Notes: generated by a model not told the origin, from the letters alone. DNA of 64,000 nt from an uncultured Lachnospiraceae bacterium (GCA_934317005.1 CAKREB010000011.1:50768-114767), one strand, 5' to 3'. Positions 9,070-17,301 are shown, counted from the first letter of the stretch. A program made the numbers and translations.

Positions 9070-10653
9070 TTATTTTTTATCATCCCTGGCCTGATAGTCA
9101 AACCAGTCAAAGACAGCTTCATTTGTGCAGGGTTTTCCGTTGCCTGACGCATATAGTGCAATATAGTTTCCGGTAAAAAATCCACCAACTTCTGTAGTAA
9201 GATAAGCACATTCGCCTTGACCGGCCATTGTAAAGTCAGAGGAATCGGCATCCGGTGTATCCTTAGCAGATACGGCAAAGGAAAAGGTGTACCATTCATC
9301 TGTTGCTTCTAATCGGATTATAACATCATTATACTCTATTTTTATCGTATTTTCTATGGCTGTCAGGGTGCCAATCTGACGGCGGAAGATTAAGGCATTT
9401 TGTCCGTCACGCTTTGTCAGTGCAAGCTCATAGTGATGGCGGTTATTCATATAGATAGTAAGTCCTGCTTCTTCGTTTTCTGATTCCGGTGTAAAGTGAA
9501 GTCTGGTCTGAACAGTACAGTGGTGATGCTCCTGACGATGACCAACCCATGCCAGATTGTCTGCCTTAGAAAGAGCGGTTACATTACCCTTTAGGGAAAG
9601 GCTGTTCTGTCCTGCCTTTGCCTTGACATGCATCAGTGTATCGTCTGGCTGGTAGATTACATTCCAGCAGGGTAGCAGTTTATCGGCAGAAAAGTCATCA
9701 TGAAAGTGCAGGGCACCTGCCGTGACAGGACATGTAAGCATGGCAGAAGGCAGCAACTTGCGGTCAGGCAGGTCAAATTCTTCCAATAAAAGTCCGTTTG
9801 CACCGATTTCAGGCCAGCCATCTTCGTTCCATGTGACGGGAGCTAACATTGTTTCTCTGCCAAGATTGTGCCGATAAGGATACCCGATCGTACGCACACC
9901 AAGACAGGTAATCCACCAGTTGCCATATGGATCGGTAAAAAGATCCCCGTGTCCAACAGACTTGATCGGCAGTGAGTGGCTTCGGTTGGTCAGAACAGGG
10001 TTTGCAGGGCAGGAGGTATATGGTCCGTCAATATTCTGACTTCGGGCAATGGTCAGCATATGTCCGTATTCCGTGCCGCCTTCTGATATCATCAGATAGT
10101 ACCAGCCATCCTTGTGATATAAGTGTGGACCTTCGGGATCGTTTCCACCGGTGCCGCCCCAGATATATTTTGGCTCATGCATTGGCTTACCTGTCGTCAG
10201 GTCGATTTCGGCAAAAATAATCTGATTATTGTGTGCACCGGTGTAGTAGGCATGGTTTCCTTCGAAATAAAAAGAAGGATCGATGCCGGGCATGTCAATA
10301 AAGATTGGCTTTGACCAGCCTTTCTTTGGATCTTTACTGGAAATGTAGAAGTTTCCCTCGTCCTTTCCGCCATAGGCAACGTTTGTTGTTACCATATAAA
10401 AGGTCTGGTTGTGAAAACGAATCGTAGGCGCATAGATACCGGTCATGTTAGGAAAGCCTTTGCGTAAAGTTACGACATTGTCCTGTTCCATGCAGTGTCC
10501 GATTTGTTCCCAATGGATCAGATCATAGCTGTGAAACAGCGGCACTTCCGGAAAATATTCAAAGGAAGAGGTCACAAGATAAAACTCGTTATCTACACGG
10601 CAGATGCTTGGATCGGGATGAAATCCCGGAATGACTGGGTTTTTATATTTCAT
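9070..10653 (-). CDS. Glycoside hydrolase family 43 beta-xylosidase / alpha-L-arabinofuranosidase
   Basis: A 527-residue enzyme. The N-terminal five-bladed propeller starts with NPVIPGFHPDPSICRVDNEFYLVTSSFEYFP, where the DPS aspartate is the general base. GGNDPEGPHLYHKDGWYYLM holds the acid glutamate. A C-terminal beta-sandwich of about 200 residues completes the XynB-type architecture. There is no signal peptide, so it acts in the cytoplasm on imported xylo- or arabino-oligosaccharides. I chose ATG 10653, preceded by ACGAGGAGAA; the longer frame needs a TTG at 10674 without a site. Confidence 0.92.
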   Translation of the reverse strand: MKYKNPVIPGFHPDPSICRVDNEFYLVTSSFEYFPEVPLFHSYDLIHWEQIGHCMEQDNVVTLRKGFPNMTGIYAPTIRFHNQTFYMVTTNVAYGGKDEGNFYISSKDPKKGWSKPIFIDMPGIDPSFYFEGNHAYYTGAHNNQIIFAEIDLTTGKPMHEPKYIWGGTGGNDPEGPHLYHKDGWYYLMISEGGTEYGHMLTIARSQNIDGPYTSCPANPVLTNRSHSLPIKSVGHGDLFTDPYGNWWITCLGVRTIGYPYRHNLGRETMLAPVTWNEDGWPEIGANGLLLEEFDLPDRKLLPSAMLTCPVTAGALHFHDDFSADKLLPCWNVIYQPDDTLMHVKAKAGQNSLSLKGNVTALSKADNLAWVGHRQEHHHCTVQTRLHFTPESENEEAGLTIYMNNRHHYELALTKRDGQNALIFRRQIGTLTAIENTIKIEYNDVIIRLEATDEWYTFSFAVSAKDTPDADSSDFTMAGQGECAYLTTEVGGFFTGNYIALYASGNGKPCTNEAVFDWFDYQARDDKK

Positions 10654-10854
10654 ATTTGTTCTCCTCGTGTGCAATGATTTGGCAAGTGTCAGGCTATCGG
10701 TACAGAGAAAATGAAATTTTTACCATATCAATCAGTAATTATTCTCTGCACTAGCACAGATCTTTTGCTTATTTTTGTATATTATATCGGTTAAAACGTA
10801 AAAGAACTAGAAAATAACAGACTGAAACTAGCACAATACGGACAAGTGTGAAAC

Positions 10855-10883
10855 TTGACATTGTTCTCTAATCGTGCTTTACT
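10855..10883 (+). promoter_or_regulatory. Promoter of the TrpX-like ABC operon
   Basis: TTGACA (10855-10860), 17-bp spacer, TTTACT (10878-10883). The consensus -35 compensates a weaker -10. The predicted start near 10890 puts the shared hairpin motif (from 10903) close to the 5' end of the mRNA. The rest of the 10654-10854 gap is AT-rich with nothing else I can name. Confidence 0.6.
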
Positions 10884-10902
10884 TAAATGGAGTTTGTAGC
10901 TA

Positions 10903-10957
10903 TGCGCACCGGCTGCAGAGCTTATAGCAAAAGAGAAACAATGTGCGCAGAAATGAG
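10903..10957 (+). promoter_or_regulatory. Shared GCGCAC...GTGCGCA leader motif, copy 2 (TrpX-like operon)
   Basis: TGCGCAC (10903-10909) pairs with GTGCGCA (10943-10949) across 33 bases, then GAAATGAGGA and the ATG at 10967. The 3' half AACAATGTGCGCAGAAATGA is identical to the putP leader. The GTG inside the right arm could be misread as a start codon. Confidence 0.6.
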
Positions 10958-10966
10958 GATATATTT

Positions 10967-12004
10967 ATGAAAAAGCGACTTTTAGCAATGGCAGTAATGA
11001 TAATGGCAGTGTCGTGTCTTTTTGCCTGTGGCAAGACAGATTCTTCGAAGGACTCTTCATCCAAAGCGGATAAGACCTATAAAGTGGGAATTGTCCAGTA
11101 TGTGGATGATGCTTCTTTGAATCAGATACAGAAAGCAATTCAGACGGAGTTTGATGCGCAGGGCAAGGAGCTTGGCGTAACATTTGACTATAAAGACTAT
11201 ACATTTAATGGTCAGGCTGATCAGACGACATTGAGCCAGATTATGGCAGATCTGGTGTCTGATGAAGTAGATATCATTATTCCAATCGCAACACCGACAG
11301 CAGTAGTAGCACAGTCAGCAGCAGAAGATAAGCAGATTCCAATCGTATTTTCAGCAGTATCTGATCCGGTAGTAGCAGGTCTGGTAGAGGATATGGATAA
11401 GCCGGGGGCAAATATTACAGGTGTGAGTGATGCGTTAAATACAGAAGCGATCATGAAGCTGATCGTAGCGGGAAATAAAGATACGAAAAAGATTGGTCTT
11501 TTGTATGATAAGAGTCAGGATTCTTCCAAGAACCCAATTGCGGATGCGAAGAAGTTCTGCAAGGATAATAATATTGAAGTAGTAGAAAAAACAGGTACAA
11601 CAAATGATGAGATCAGTCTTGCAGCAGATGCACTTGTGGCAGCAGGTGTTGATGCCGTATTTACGCCAACGGATAATACGGTTATGAAGGCTGAGTTAGC
11701 AATTTATGAGAAGTTTACTAAGGCAAAGATTCCTCACTACTGTGGTGCGGATTCCTTCGCATTAAACGGTGCTTTCTGTGGATATGGTGTTAACTATGAA
11801 GAGCTTGGAACAGAAACAGCAAAGATTGCTATCGATGTTTTGGTCAATGGCAAGAAGCCTGGCGAAATTGCTGTTAAGACACTGGATAATGGTATTGCGA
11901 CGGTTAATACAGAAACAGCAGAGGCAGTTGGTATTGATTACAGCTCTTTTAAAGATATGTGTGAGCAGGTAAAAGAAACAAAAACAGCAGAAGAGTTTGA
12001 GTAA
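10967..12004 (+). CDS. ABC transporter substrate-binding lipoprotein, TrpX/DUF534 type
   Basis: A 345-residue protein with a lipoprotein signal peptide (MKKRLLAMAVMIMAVSCLFAC, lipobox LFAC with Cys about 21). Two periplasmic-binding lobes of the ABC_sub_bind (PF04392) type follow: VGIVQYVDDASLNQIQKAI, IIIPIATPTAVVAQ, and IPIVFSAVSDPVVAGLV. It binds the transported solute outside the membrane; family members handle tryptophan, tyrosine or other small molecules, so the ligand is open. The start follows GAGGAT. First gene of a three-gene operon. Confidence 0.9.
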   Translation: MKKRLLAMAVMIMAVSCLFACGKTDSSKDSSSKADKTYKVGIVQYVDDASLNQIQKAIQTEFDAQGKELGVTFDYKDYTFNGQADQTTLSQIMADLVSDEVDIIIPIATPTAVVAQSAAEDKQIPIVFSAVSDPVVAGLVEDMDKPGANITGVSDALNTEAIMKLIVAGNKDTKKIGLLYDKSQDSSKNPIADAKKFCKDNNIEVVEKTGTTNDEISLAADALVAAGVDAVFTPTDNTVMKAELAIYEKFTKAKIPHYCGADSFALNGAFCGYGVNYEELGTETAKIAIDVLVNGKKPGEIAVKTLDNGIATVNTETAEAVGIDYSSFKDMCEQVKETKTAEEFE

Positions 12005-12040
12005 TTCACGTAATTTATAAGGAAGGTTCGGAGGAAAAAG

Positions 12041-13009
12041 ATGTCTTCGATTTTTACAATATCGATATTACAGAGCGCGATTGAGTTAGGATTTATTTAT
12101 TCATTGGTCGTTCTGGCGTTATTTATTTCATTTTCAATATTAAATATTGCCGATCTGTCTACAGATGGCTGCTTTACACTTGGGTGTGCCGTGGCAGCTT
12201 CTGTATCTTTGATGGGGCATCCAATCTTAGCGTTAGTCTGTGCGGTAGGTGCGGGAATCCTTTCGGGATTTATTACGGCATTTTTGCAGACGCGCATGGG
12301 TGTGGAATCCATTTTGGCAGGAATCATCGTCAATACCGGGTTATATACGATCAACATAGCAGTCATGGGATTTTCGTCTAATCTGAACCTGTTTAAGTGT
12401 GACAGTATTTTTAGCCTGACAAGAGATTTTATTGAAAAACATTTTGGTGGAGCTGTCTTTGAGGTGCTGGTGACAGATGGATGGTATCGATTGATCCTGG
12501 TAGCGGTGCTTGTTATTTTGATCGGAATTTTGTTAAGCATTTTTCTGGGGACACGTTTGGGACTTTCCATTCGTGCAACGGGAGATAATGCAGCGATGGT
12601 AAAGGCATCAAGCATCAACCCAAAGCATACGATTACAGTCGGACTTTGTGTGTCGAGTGCGCTGACTGCTCTTTCCGGTGGTATTTTGGCACAGTACCAG
12701 AAGTCTTGTGATATCAATCTGGGTACAGGTATGGTAACAATCGCACTTGCCAGTCTGATCATCGGTGAAACACTTGTTGGAAAAGGAACGATGTTTCGCA
12801 GGATTGTAGGCGTTATTTTTGGTAGCTGTCTGTACCGCTTTATCGTGGCAGTAGCTATCCGTATCAATGTACCGGCAGAATGTTTGAAGTTAGTTTCGGC
12901 TGTGATCGTAGCAGTAGCGATCGCATTCCCGTACTTAAAGAACAATGCTGTTTTTGCAAGACAGAAGTACATACAGATGGCAAAAAGGAAAAAAGGAGGT
13001 GCTTCGTGA
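12041..13009 (+). CDS. ABC transporter permease, TrpY-like
   Basis: A 322-residue protein with about eight to nine hydrophobic helices, of the branched-chain/BMP-type permease family. FSILNIADLSTDGCFTLGCAVAA and RATGDNAAMVKASSINPKHTITVGL (the cytoplasmic coupling loop) are characteristic. It forms the membrane channel for the binding protein encoded 36 bases upstream. Its TGA overlaps the ATG of the ATPase gene (ATGA), showing translational coupling. The basic C-terminus is KRKKGGAS. Confidence 0.9.
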   Translation: MSSIFTISILQSAIELGFIYSLVVLALFISFSILNIADLSTDGCFTLGCAVAASVSLMGHPILALVCAVGAGILSGFITAFLQTRMGVESILAGIIVNTGLYTINIAVMGFSSNLNLFKCDSIFSLTRDFIEKHFGGAVFEVLVTDGWYRLILVAVLVILIGILLSIFLGTRLGLSIRATGDNAAMVKASSINPKHTITVGLCVSSALTALSGGILAQYQKSCDINLGTGMVTIALASLIIGETLVGKGTMFRRIVGVIFGSCLYRFIVAVAIRINVPAECLKLVSAVIVAVAIAFPYLKNNAVFARQKYIQMAKRKKGGAS

Positions 13010-13809
13010 TGTTACATCTGACGCATGTAAGTAAAACCTTTAATCCCGGAACGATCAATGAAAAGAAAGCGTTGATTGACCTGAATGTTTCTTTGGAACC
13101 GGGAGATTTTGCAACGATTGTAGGAAGCAATGGTGCCGGAAAATCGACAATGTTTAATGCAATCACAGGTGCATTTTACGTGGATGAGGGAGAGATTATC
13201 TTAGATGGTGAGGACATTACCTATAAGCAGGAGCATAAGAGAAGCCGTGATATCGGTCATCTTTTTCAGGACCCGCTGCTTGGTACTGCACCACATATGA
13301 CGATAGAAGAGAATATGTCTTTGGCATATTTGCGAGCATCCAAAGAAAGAAAAGGCTTCTGGCGCAGCCATAAAAAAGAAAAGGCAATGTTTCGTGAACA
13401 GCTTGCTCTTTTGAATATGGGGTTGGAAGATCGTATGAAGCAGCCGGTAGGTCTGCTGTCCGGTGGACAAAGACAGGCACTGACCTTACTGATGGCAACG
13501 ATGGTGACACCAAAGTTACTTCTCTTAGATGAGCATACGGCAGCACTTGATCCGGCAACGGCTGAAAAGGTTTTAGAGCTGACGAAAAATATTATAGCAG
13601 AAAGAAAAATTACTTGTCTGATGGTAACACATAACATGCATCAGGCTCTGGAGCTTGGAAACCGTACTTTGATGATGGATTCCGGTCATGTGGTATTTGA
13701 CGTTTCAGGAAAAGAGCGTTCTGTGCTGACGGTGGATGACTTGCTTGAGAAGTTTAAAGATAATGTAGGAAAAAGCCTGGATAATGACAGAATCTTACTT
13801 TCGAACTAA
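13009..13809 (+). CDS. ABC transporter ATP-binding protein, TrpZ-like
   Basis: A 266-residue ABC ATPase. Walker A is GSNGAGKST near residues 38-46, the signature is LSGGQRQAL near 145, Walker B is LLLLDEHTAALDP near 165, and the H-loop is VTHNM near 205. I chose ATG 13009, which overlaps the permease stop and follows AAAGGAGGTGCTTCG; the frame is open 129 bases further upstream inside the permease gene but that part is not ABC-like. It powers the TrpX-like importer and is followed by a terminator. Confidence 0.92.
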   Translation: MLHLTHVSKTFNPGTINEKKALIDLNVSLEPGDFATIVGSNGAGKSTMFNAITGAFYVDEGEIILDGEDITYKQEHKRSRDIGHLFQDPLLGTAPHMTIEENMSLAYLRASKERKGFWRSHKKEKAMFREQLALLNMGLEDRMKQPVGLLSGGQRQALTLLMATMVTPKLLLLDEHTAALDPATAEKVLELTKNIIAERKITCLMVTHNMHQALELGNRTLMMDSGHVVFDVSGKERSVLTVDDLLEKFKDNVGKSLDNDRILLSN

Positions 13810-13823
13810 AGACATATGTTATA

Positions 13824-13880
13824 AAAAATCCCTTTCTCGGTTTTGCCATGTGAGGTGCAAAAGGAGAAAGGGATTTTTGT
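13824..13880 (+). terminator. Terminator after the TrpX-like ABC operon
   Basis: A 15-bp stem (AAAAATCCCTTTCTC / GAGAAAGGGATTTTT) with a 25-base loop region, ending in a T run. It can also act on the minus strand. Confidence 0.8.
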
Positions 13881-13962
13881 GTTGGAAAATTGTTTGTATC
13901 GTAGTGGTAATACATAGAAAATGTGCCGGTATTTTCTTTTCTATAGCAGAAAAAGACTGCTC

Positions 13963-15954
13963 CTAAGATGCCATAGAAGTTTTTAAAAGTGCTGTCATGT
14001 CACCGCTGTCCATCGGCTTATAGTAGAGAAAGCCCTGCAGTTCATCGCAGCCTTCCCTGATCAGGAAATCTGAGATCTCTTTTGTTTCGACACCTTCGCA
14101 TACGATCGACTTTTTCATACGTTTTAGCATATGAAAGATTTCCTGCAGTACAATCCTGCTGTTTGGAGTCAGGTTGTCTGATAAAAACTCTTTATCTATC
14201 TTAATCTCGTCAAATAAAATATCCTTTAACATATTTAGAGAAGAATAACCCGAGCCAAAGTCATCCATTGAGATACGGATATTTTTTTCATGCAGCTTCC
14301 GGATGACATAATTGATCGTTTGCGGATCATGGATAAATACCTGTTCTGTAATCTCATAAATCACATATTTTGGATCGATATGGTACTTTTCCATCAAAGT
14401 GTTGACTTTGGTAAGGAAAAGCTCAGGCTGTTCAAAATGAACCGGAGAAACATTCAGGGAGAGCGGAATAATTGTCCGATGGTGTCTTTGCTGCTCGTTG
14501 AGCCATTGGAAGGTCTTTTCGTAAACATAATAGTCTAACTCTAAGATATCTCCGGACTGTTCTAAGATAGGAATGAATTGATCCGGAGTCCATACAACTT
14601 TTCCGTCGCGCTTCCAACGGATCAGAACCTCCGCACTGTGTATCTGTAAAGTGTGAGTAGAAACCTTTGGCTGGAAGTGAATCTGAACCTCTCCATTTGC
14701 AAGTGCATCCTGAAAGTTTAGAAGCACCTGCGCATGAATCTTTTCCTGTCTTGCCAGTTCGTCAGAATAGGCAAGAATATGTTGGGCGGTGTGCTTTGCC
14801 TGTCTGCGGGCAATATCTGCGTGGGAAATAATATCTTCCATAGCCGGTGTGGAAGGCGTATCGGAGATAAAATATACGCCGCTGCTGATGCTAAAGTGTT
14901 TGACCGGGAAATACTGCAAAATGGCATTGCAGATGGTGTCATTTTCCTGCTTTAAGCTGTGTAAGGTTTCTTTTTGTGACTGTTTTTCTGTACGGATCAC
15001 GCTGACAAAAAGATCTGAATGAAAACGATACGAAAAAAGAACAGATGCAGAAGTTTCTATGCACTTAGCGGTCATATCTAATATTTCGTCTCCAGTTTCA
15101 TATCCGTAGGTATCATTGATAAAACGGAAGTTATTGATATCTGTAAGGACTATTGCATAGCAGTTTTTCCCCTCCCTGTCCGGAAGAGAGTACAGATTGT
15201 CAACAAGCTTTTGCATAGACAATGTATTTGTGGATGCAGAAGGCTGTGGTGGGATTGTGATTCCGGCCTGCAGATGTGCTTTTTTGTATTGTTTATTTTT
15301 ATACATTTTTTTATCTGCAATCTGGATCAGATCATCCATCAGAAAGTAATGATCTTTGTAGCTGACATCGTAACCAACGGCATAACTAATGGGCAGCTCG
15401 GCCTGCAGATTATATTCATCGACAAGTGCCTGCAGCTGAAAATCCATATGTGCTAACTGCTTTAGTGAAGTGTGCTCCTGAATAATGATAAATTCGTCAC
15501 CACCATAGCGTGCAAGATAACTGTTTGCCGTCAGGATACGGGTTAGAAATGCAGCAAAGTTACGGATGAAAATATCACCCTGCTCATGACCATAGGTATC
15601 ATTAACACGTTTGAGATTATTTAGGTCAAACATCATGACGCCGACATTTAGTATGTCACTTCGCAGCTGAAGTTGTTGAATCTTTTTTTCAAGGGACTGT
15701 TTGTTGTGGACACCTGTGACATCATGGTATGCATTTTTGCTCATAACTTTTAGGTAATCTTTTAGAATAAAAAGCATGGAGCAGCAAACCAGCAGTATAA
15801 AGCATACGATCAGTGGCACATAATTTAAGAATGCCCTGTAATGAAATGTGTTCGTATGCGCACCAAGATAAAATAGAAGTGCAAGCATAATTGAGATGGT
15901 ATTTAACACGATCAGTAAATAACAGGTAAAAGAAATATTTTTGATTTTTTTCAT
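13963..15954 (-). CDS. Membrane GGDEF-GGDEF-EAL cyclic-di-GMP protein
   Basis: A 663-residue protein. Two membrane helices (about 8-32 and 43-68) precede a canonical GGDEF domain (RYGGDEF at 149-155). A second GGDEF-like domain follows (DINNFRFINDTYGYETGDEI) whose signature is replaced by RFHSDLF, so it is probably inactive. A C-terminal EAL domain begins with AEVLIRW near residue 440 and retains IYEITE, MDDFGSGYSSL, IKIDKEFL and CEGVETKE, the metal and base residues of active phosphodiesterases. It can plausibly both make and degrade c-di-GMP. Its ATG overlaps the end of feoA by 4 bases. Confidence 0.92.
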   Translation of the reverse strand: MKKIKNISFTCYLLIVLNTISIMLALLFYLGAHTNTFHYRAFLNYVPLIVCFILLVCCSMLFILKDYLKVMSKNAYHDVTGVHNKQSLEKKIQQLQLRSDILNVGVMMFDLNNLKRVNDTYGHEQGDIFIRNFAAFLTRILTANSYLARYGGDEFIIIQEHTSLKQLAHMDFQLQALVDEYNLQAELPISYAVGYDVSYKDHYFLMDDLIQIADKKMYKNKQYKKAHLQAGITIPPQPSASTNTLSMQKLVDNLYSLPDREGKNCYAIVLTDINNFRFINDTYGYETGDEILDMTAKCIETSASVLFSYRFHSDLFVSVIRTEKQSQKETLHSLKQENDTICNAILQYFPVKHFSISSGVYFISDTPSTPAMEDIISHADIARRQAKHTAQHILAYSDELARQEKIHAQVLLNFQDALANGEVQIHFQPKVSTHTLQIHSAEVLIRWKRDGKVVWTPDQFIPILEQSGDILELDYYVYEKTFQWLNEQQRHHRTIIPLSLNVSPVHFEQPELFLTKVNTLMEKYHIDPKYVIYEITEQVFIHDPQTINYVIRKLHEKNIRISMDDFGSGYSSLNMLKDILFDEIKIDKEFLSDNLTPNSRIVLQEIFHMLKRMKKSIVCEGVETKEISDFLIREGCDELQGFLYYKPMDSGDMTALLKTSMAS

Positions 15955-16175
15955 ATGGCGGCCTCCGTAATAATGATTTTTTGGGCAAGACGCTGCTCTA
16001 AGCCAATTTTACTGCCTTTGAGCAGGACAACATAGTAGCCGGACAGTTTAGACAGAACCCGTATTTCACATCCGGGTGTAAATCCAAGTGTGGACAGGTG
16101 ATGTCGTTCTGTTTCTTTGCCACATAGTTTCTGTACTATATAAGTCATATCGGTTTTTGCTAAGTTGAGTGGCAT
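15951..16175 (-). CDS. feoA: FeoA-family small SH3-like protein
   Basis: A 74-residue single FeoA domain: HLSTLGFTPGCEIRVLSKLSGYYVVLLKGSKIGLEQRLAQKIII. FeoA proteins support the FeoB ferrous iron channel, or occur as C-terminal domains of DtxR regulators. No feoB is in the window; the downstream, translationally coupled gene is instead a c-di-GMP protein. AAGGAGGTTGTT precedes the ATG. The leader contains an inverted-repeat element and a DtxR-like palindrome further upstream. Confidence 0.85.
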   Translation of the reverse strand: MPLNLAKTDMTYIVQKLCGKETERHHLSTLGFTPGCEIRVLSKLSGYYVVLLKGSKIGLEQRLAQKIIITEAAI

Positions 16176-16192
16176 AACAACCTCCTTGCGGG

Positions 16193-16412
16193 TATTTAAA
16201 TGATGTTGGGGTCAAAAGATATTTTGCCCCCAACTAATGCCACGGATTGCTTCATTGCTGTGCAATTTTCGCAATCCTACAAACACCTCCAATCCCGCAT
16301 ATTTGCAAGCAAATCTGCTACTTGTCGGTGTTTGGCGGGTCAAGCCACCAGCTAGTAATTTGTATGTAAACATACATTACTAGCTGCTTTTGACCCTTGC
16401 ATTATTTAAATA
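16193..16412. repeat. MITE-like element A with 26-bp terminal inverted repeats
   Basis: The ends (16193-16218 and 16387-16412) are imperfect inverted repeats, both ending inward in GGGTCAAAAG. Inside are two strong hairpins: GTTGGGG...CCCCAAC at 16205-16234, and AGCTAGTAAT...ATTACTAGCT at about 16349-16384. There is no open frame. Related copies lie at 22405-22740, 23046-23164 and 43508-43559. The element lies 17 bases upstream of the feoA start, inside its presumed leader. Confidence 0.7.
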
Positions 16413-16430
16413 TAACTATATCTTATTTTG

Positions 16431-16446
16431 GTTAGTTTACGCTAAC
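16431..16446. promoter_or_regulatory. DtxR/IdeR-like palindrome upstream of feoA
   Basis: GTTAGTTTACGCTAAC has 5-bp inverted arms (GTTAG/CTAAC) and resembles the TTAGG-TTAGCCTAA-type operators of metal-dependent DtxR-family repressors. Minus-strand TATAGT lies just downstream towards feoA. The assignment to metal control is by resemblance only. Confidence 0.4.
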
Positions 16447-16542
16447 TATTGTAGTATATTTTTTCCGACTGTCAAGGTTTTTGGCGGGAGTGGGTGGAAA
16501 AAGCAGGTGAAATGGAGAATCAAAAATCTGTGAAAAAAATAG

Positions 16543-16571
16543 TTGATAATTAAAAAGAGATCGCGTATAAT
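16543..16571 (+). promoter_or_regulatory. Strong promoter of the type III antitoxin RNA
   Basis: TTGATA (16543-16548), 17-bp spacer, TATAAT (16566-16571): a near-consensus sigma-A promoter directly upstream of the repeat array. The predicted transcription start is about 16578. Confidence 0.8.
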
Positions 16572-16577
16572 ATAAAT

Positions 16578-16743
16578 ATATGAACAGAGAGTTCTGTTCT
16601 AAAGCTGGTGAGTCTCCACCGTTAAGAGAGAACCTAAAAAAGCGGCAAGTCTCAGCCACTAAGAGAGAAATTAAAAAAGCTGGTGAGTCCCCACCATAAA
16701 GAGGGAACCTGAAAATGGGGAGCGAGAAATCGCTCCCTCTTTT
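16578..16743 (+). ncRNA. toxI: Type III (ToxI-like) antitoxin RNA with three tandem repeats
   Basis: A leader hairpin (GAACAGA...TCTGTTC, 16582-16599) is followed by three imperfect tandem repeats of 37-38 bases, anchored on AGTCTC/AGTCCC at 16611, 16648 and 16686. Each has a short stem (GGTG/CACC or GGC/GCC) and then a GAGAGAA or GAGGGAA purine tract. An intrinsic terminator follows, and then a ToxN-like gene. Promoter, repeats of about 36 bases, terminator, toxin is exactly the ToxIN/AbiQ/CptIN layout. In known systems each repeat folds into a pseudoknot that binds and inhibits the endoribonuclease. The repeats appear intact although the toxin is broken. Confidence 0.8.
16717..16743 (+). 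terminator. Terminator between antitoxin repeats and toxin
   Basis: The stem GGGAGCGA / TCGCTCCC with a GAAA loop is followed by TCTTTT. In type III systems a leaky terminator here sets the antitoxin-to-toxin ratio. Confidence 0.85.
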
Positions 16744-16759
16744 AACATAAAGGAGAAAA

Positions 16760-17084
16760 ATGAAATTTTACCATATTACAGATGCATACATAGATTTTTT
16801 GCGCACATATGATGCAAAGGTTTCTAAAAACAAGCAGGAGAGTCGGCCATATATTGGTGTGGTTGTTCAAATTGGTGATATAAAGTATTATGCGCCGTTT
16901 ACATCAGAATTAGTATCGTGCGATTCGTTCTGACATAGCAGCAATTACAGGTGTAGCAGAAAAATTAAGGACGTTGATATTGACTGAGGATAAAGAATTG
17001 TCAGAATTTGATAAGAGAATCAAAGCGCGCTGTTGTAATTTGAAATTGCTTGAGAAAATATACAAAAAGTACACAGAGAAGTAA
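16760..17084 (+). pseudogene. Decayed ToxN/AbiQ-family endoribonuclease toxin
   Basis: After AAAGGAG the frame begins MKFYHITDAYIDFLRTYDAK and continues SRPYIGVVVQIGDIKYYAPF, the typical ToxN-family N-terminus. It hits a TGA at 16931 after 57 residues. Downstream in the +1 frame (16935-17084) the C-terminal part is still readable, including KARCCNLKLLEKIYKKY, which resembles the ToxN C-terminal helix. Only about 107 residues remain of the usual roughly 170, so a middle segment has been lost together with the frame. It should not make an active toxin. Confidence 0.8.
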
Positions 17085-17222
17085 TAGTTTTAACGGAAAA
17101 TATAATCTTGTTTAATCTTTATAAGAAAAAACTTGCAATTATAAATAAAGTATGATACATTAATGCTAACTAATGAAAGTAAGTCACTTTTAACAGAAGT
17201 AATATTTACTATTTTGAATATA

Positions 17223-17285
17223 AGGACAAGCTATCTCTTTATTGATAAAATTTATCAGTAAAGAGATTTTTGCTTGTCTTTTTTA
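17223..17285 (+). terminator. Long-stem terminator after the toxin remnant
   Basis: A two-part stem: GACAAGC with GCTTGTC outside, and ATCTCTTTATTGATA with its near-complement inside, followed by a run of six or more T. It ends the toxin transcript. The rest of 17085-17222 is AT-rich with no feature I can name. Confidence 0.8.
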
Positions 17286-17301
17286 ATAAATATGCTAAAA
17301 T
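17274..17301 (+). promoter_or_regulatory. Extended -10 promoter for the 17464 gene
   Basis: TTGTCT (17274-17279), 16-bp spacer, TGC-TAAAAT (-10 at 17296-17301). It overlaps the preceding terminator and gives a leader of about 155 bases with some self-complementarity (GTAAC...GTTAC at 17312-17331). Confidence 0.5.

Noticed and set aside
10943..10966. GTG at 10943 as start of the TrpX-like gene
   Set aside because: It lies inside the conserved hairpin arm. The ATG at 10967 has a ribosome site and begins a clean lipoprotein signal peptide.
12097..12972. A 291-codon open frame on the minus strand inside the permease gene
   Set aside because: It is antisense to a clear ABC permease, has no ribosome site and no recognisable motif; a by-product of codon use.
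16600..16715. Three tandem repeats resembling a tiny CRISPR array
   Set aside because: The repeats are contiguous without unique spacers, follow a strong promoter, end in a terminator and precede a ToxN-like gene, which fits a type III antitoxin RNA; no cas genes are present.
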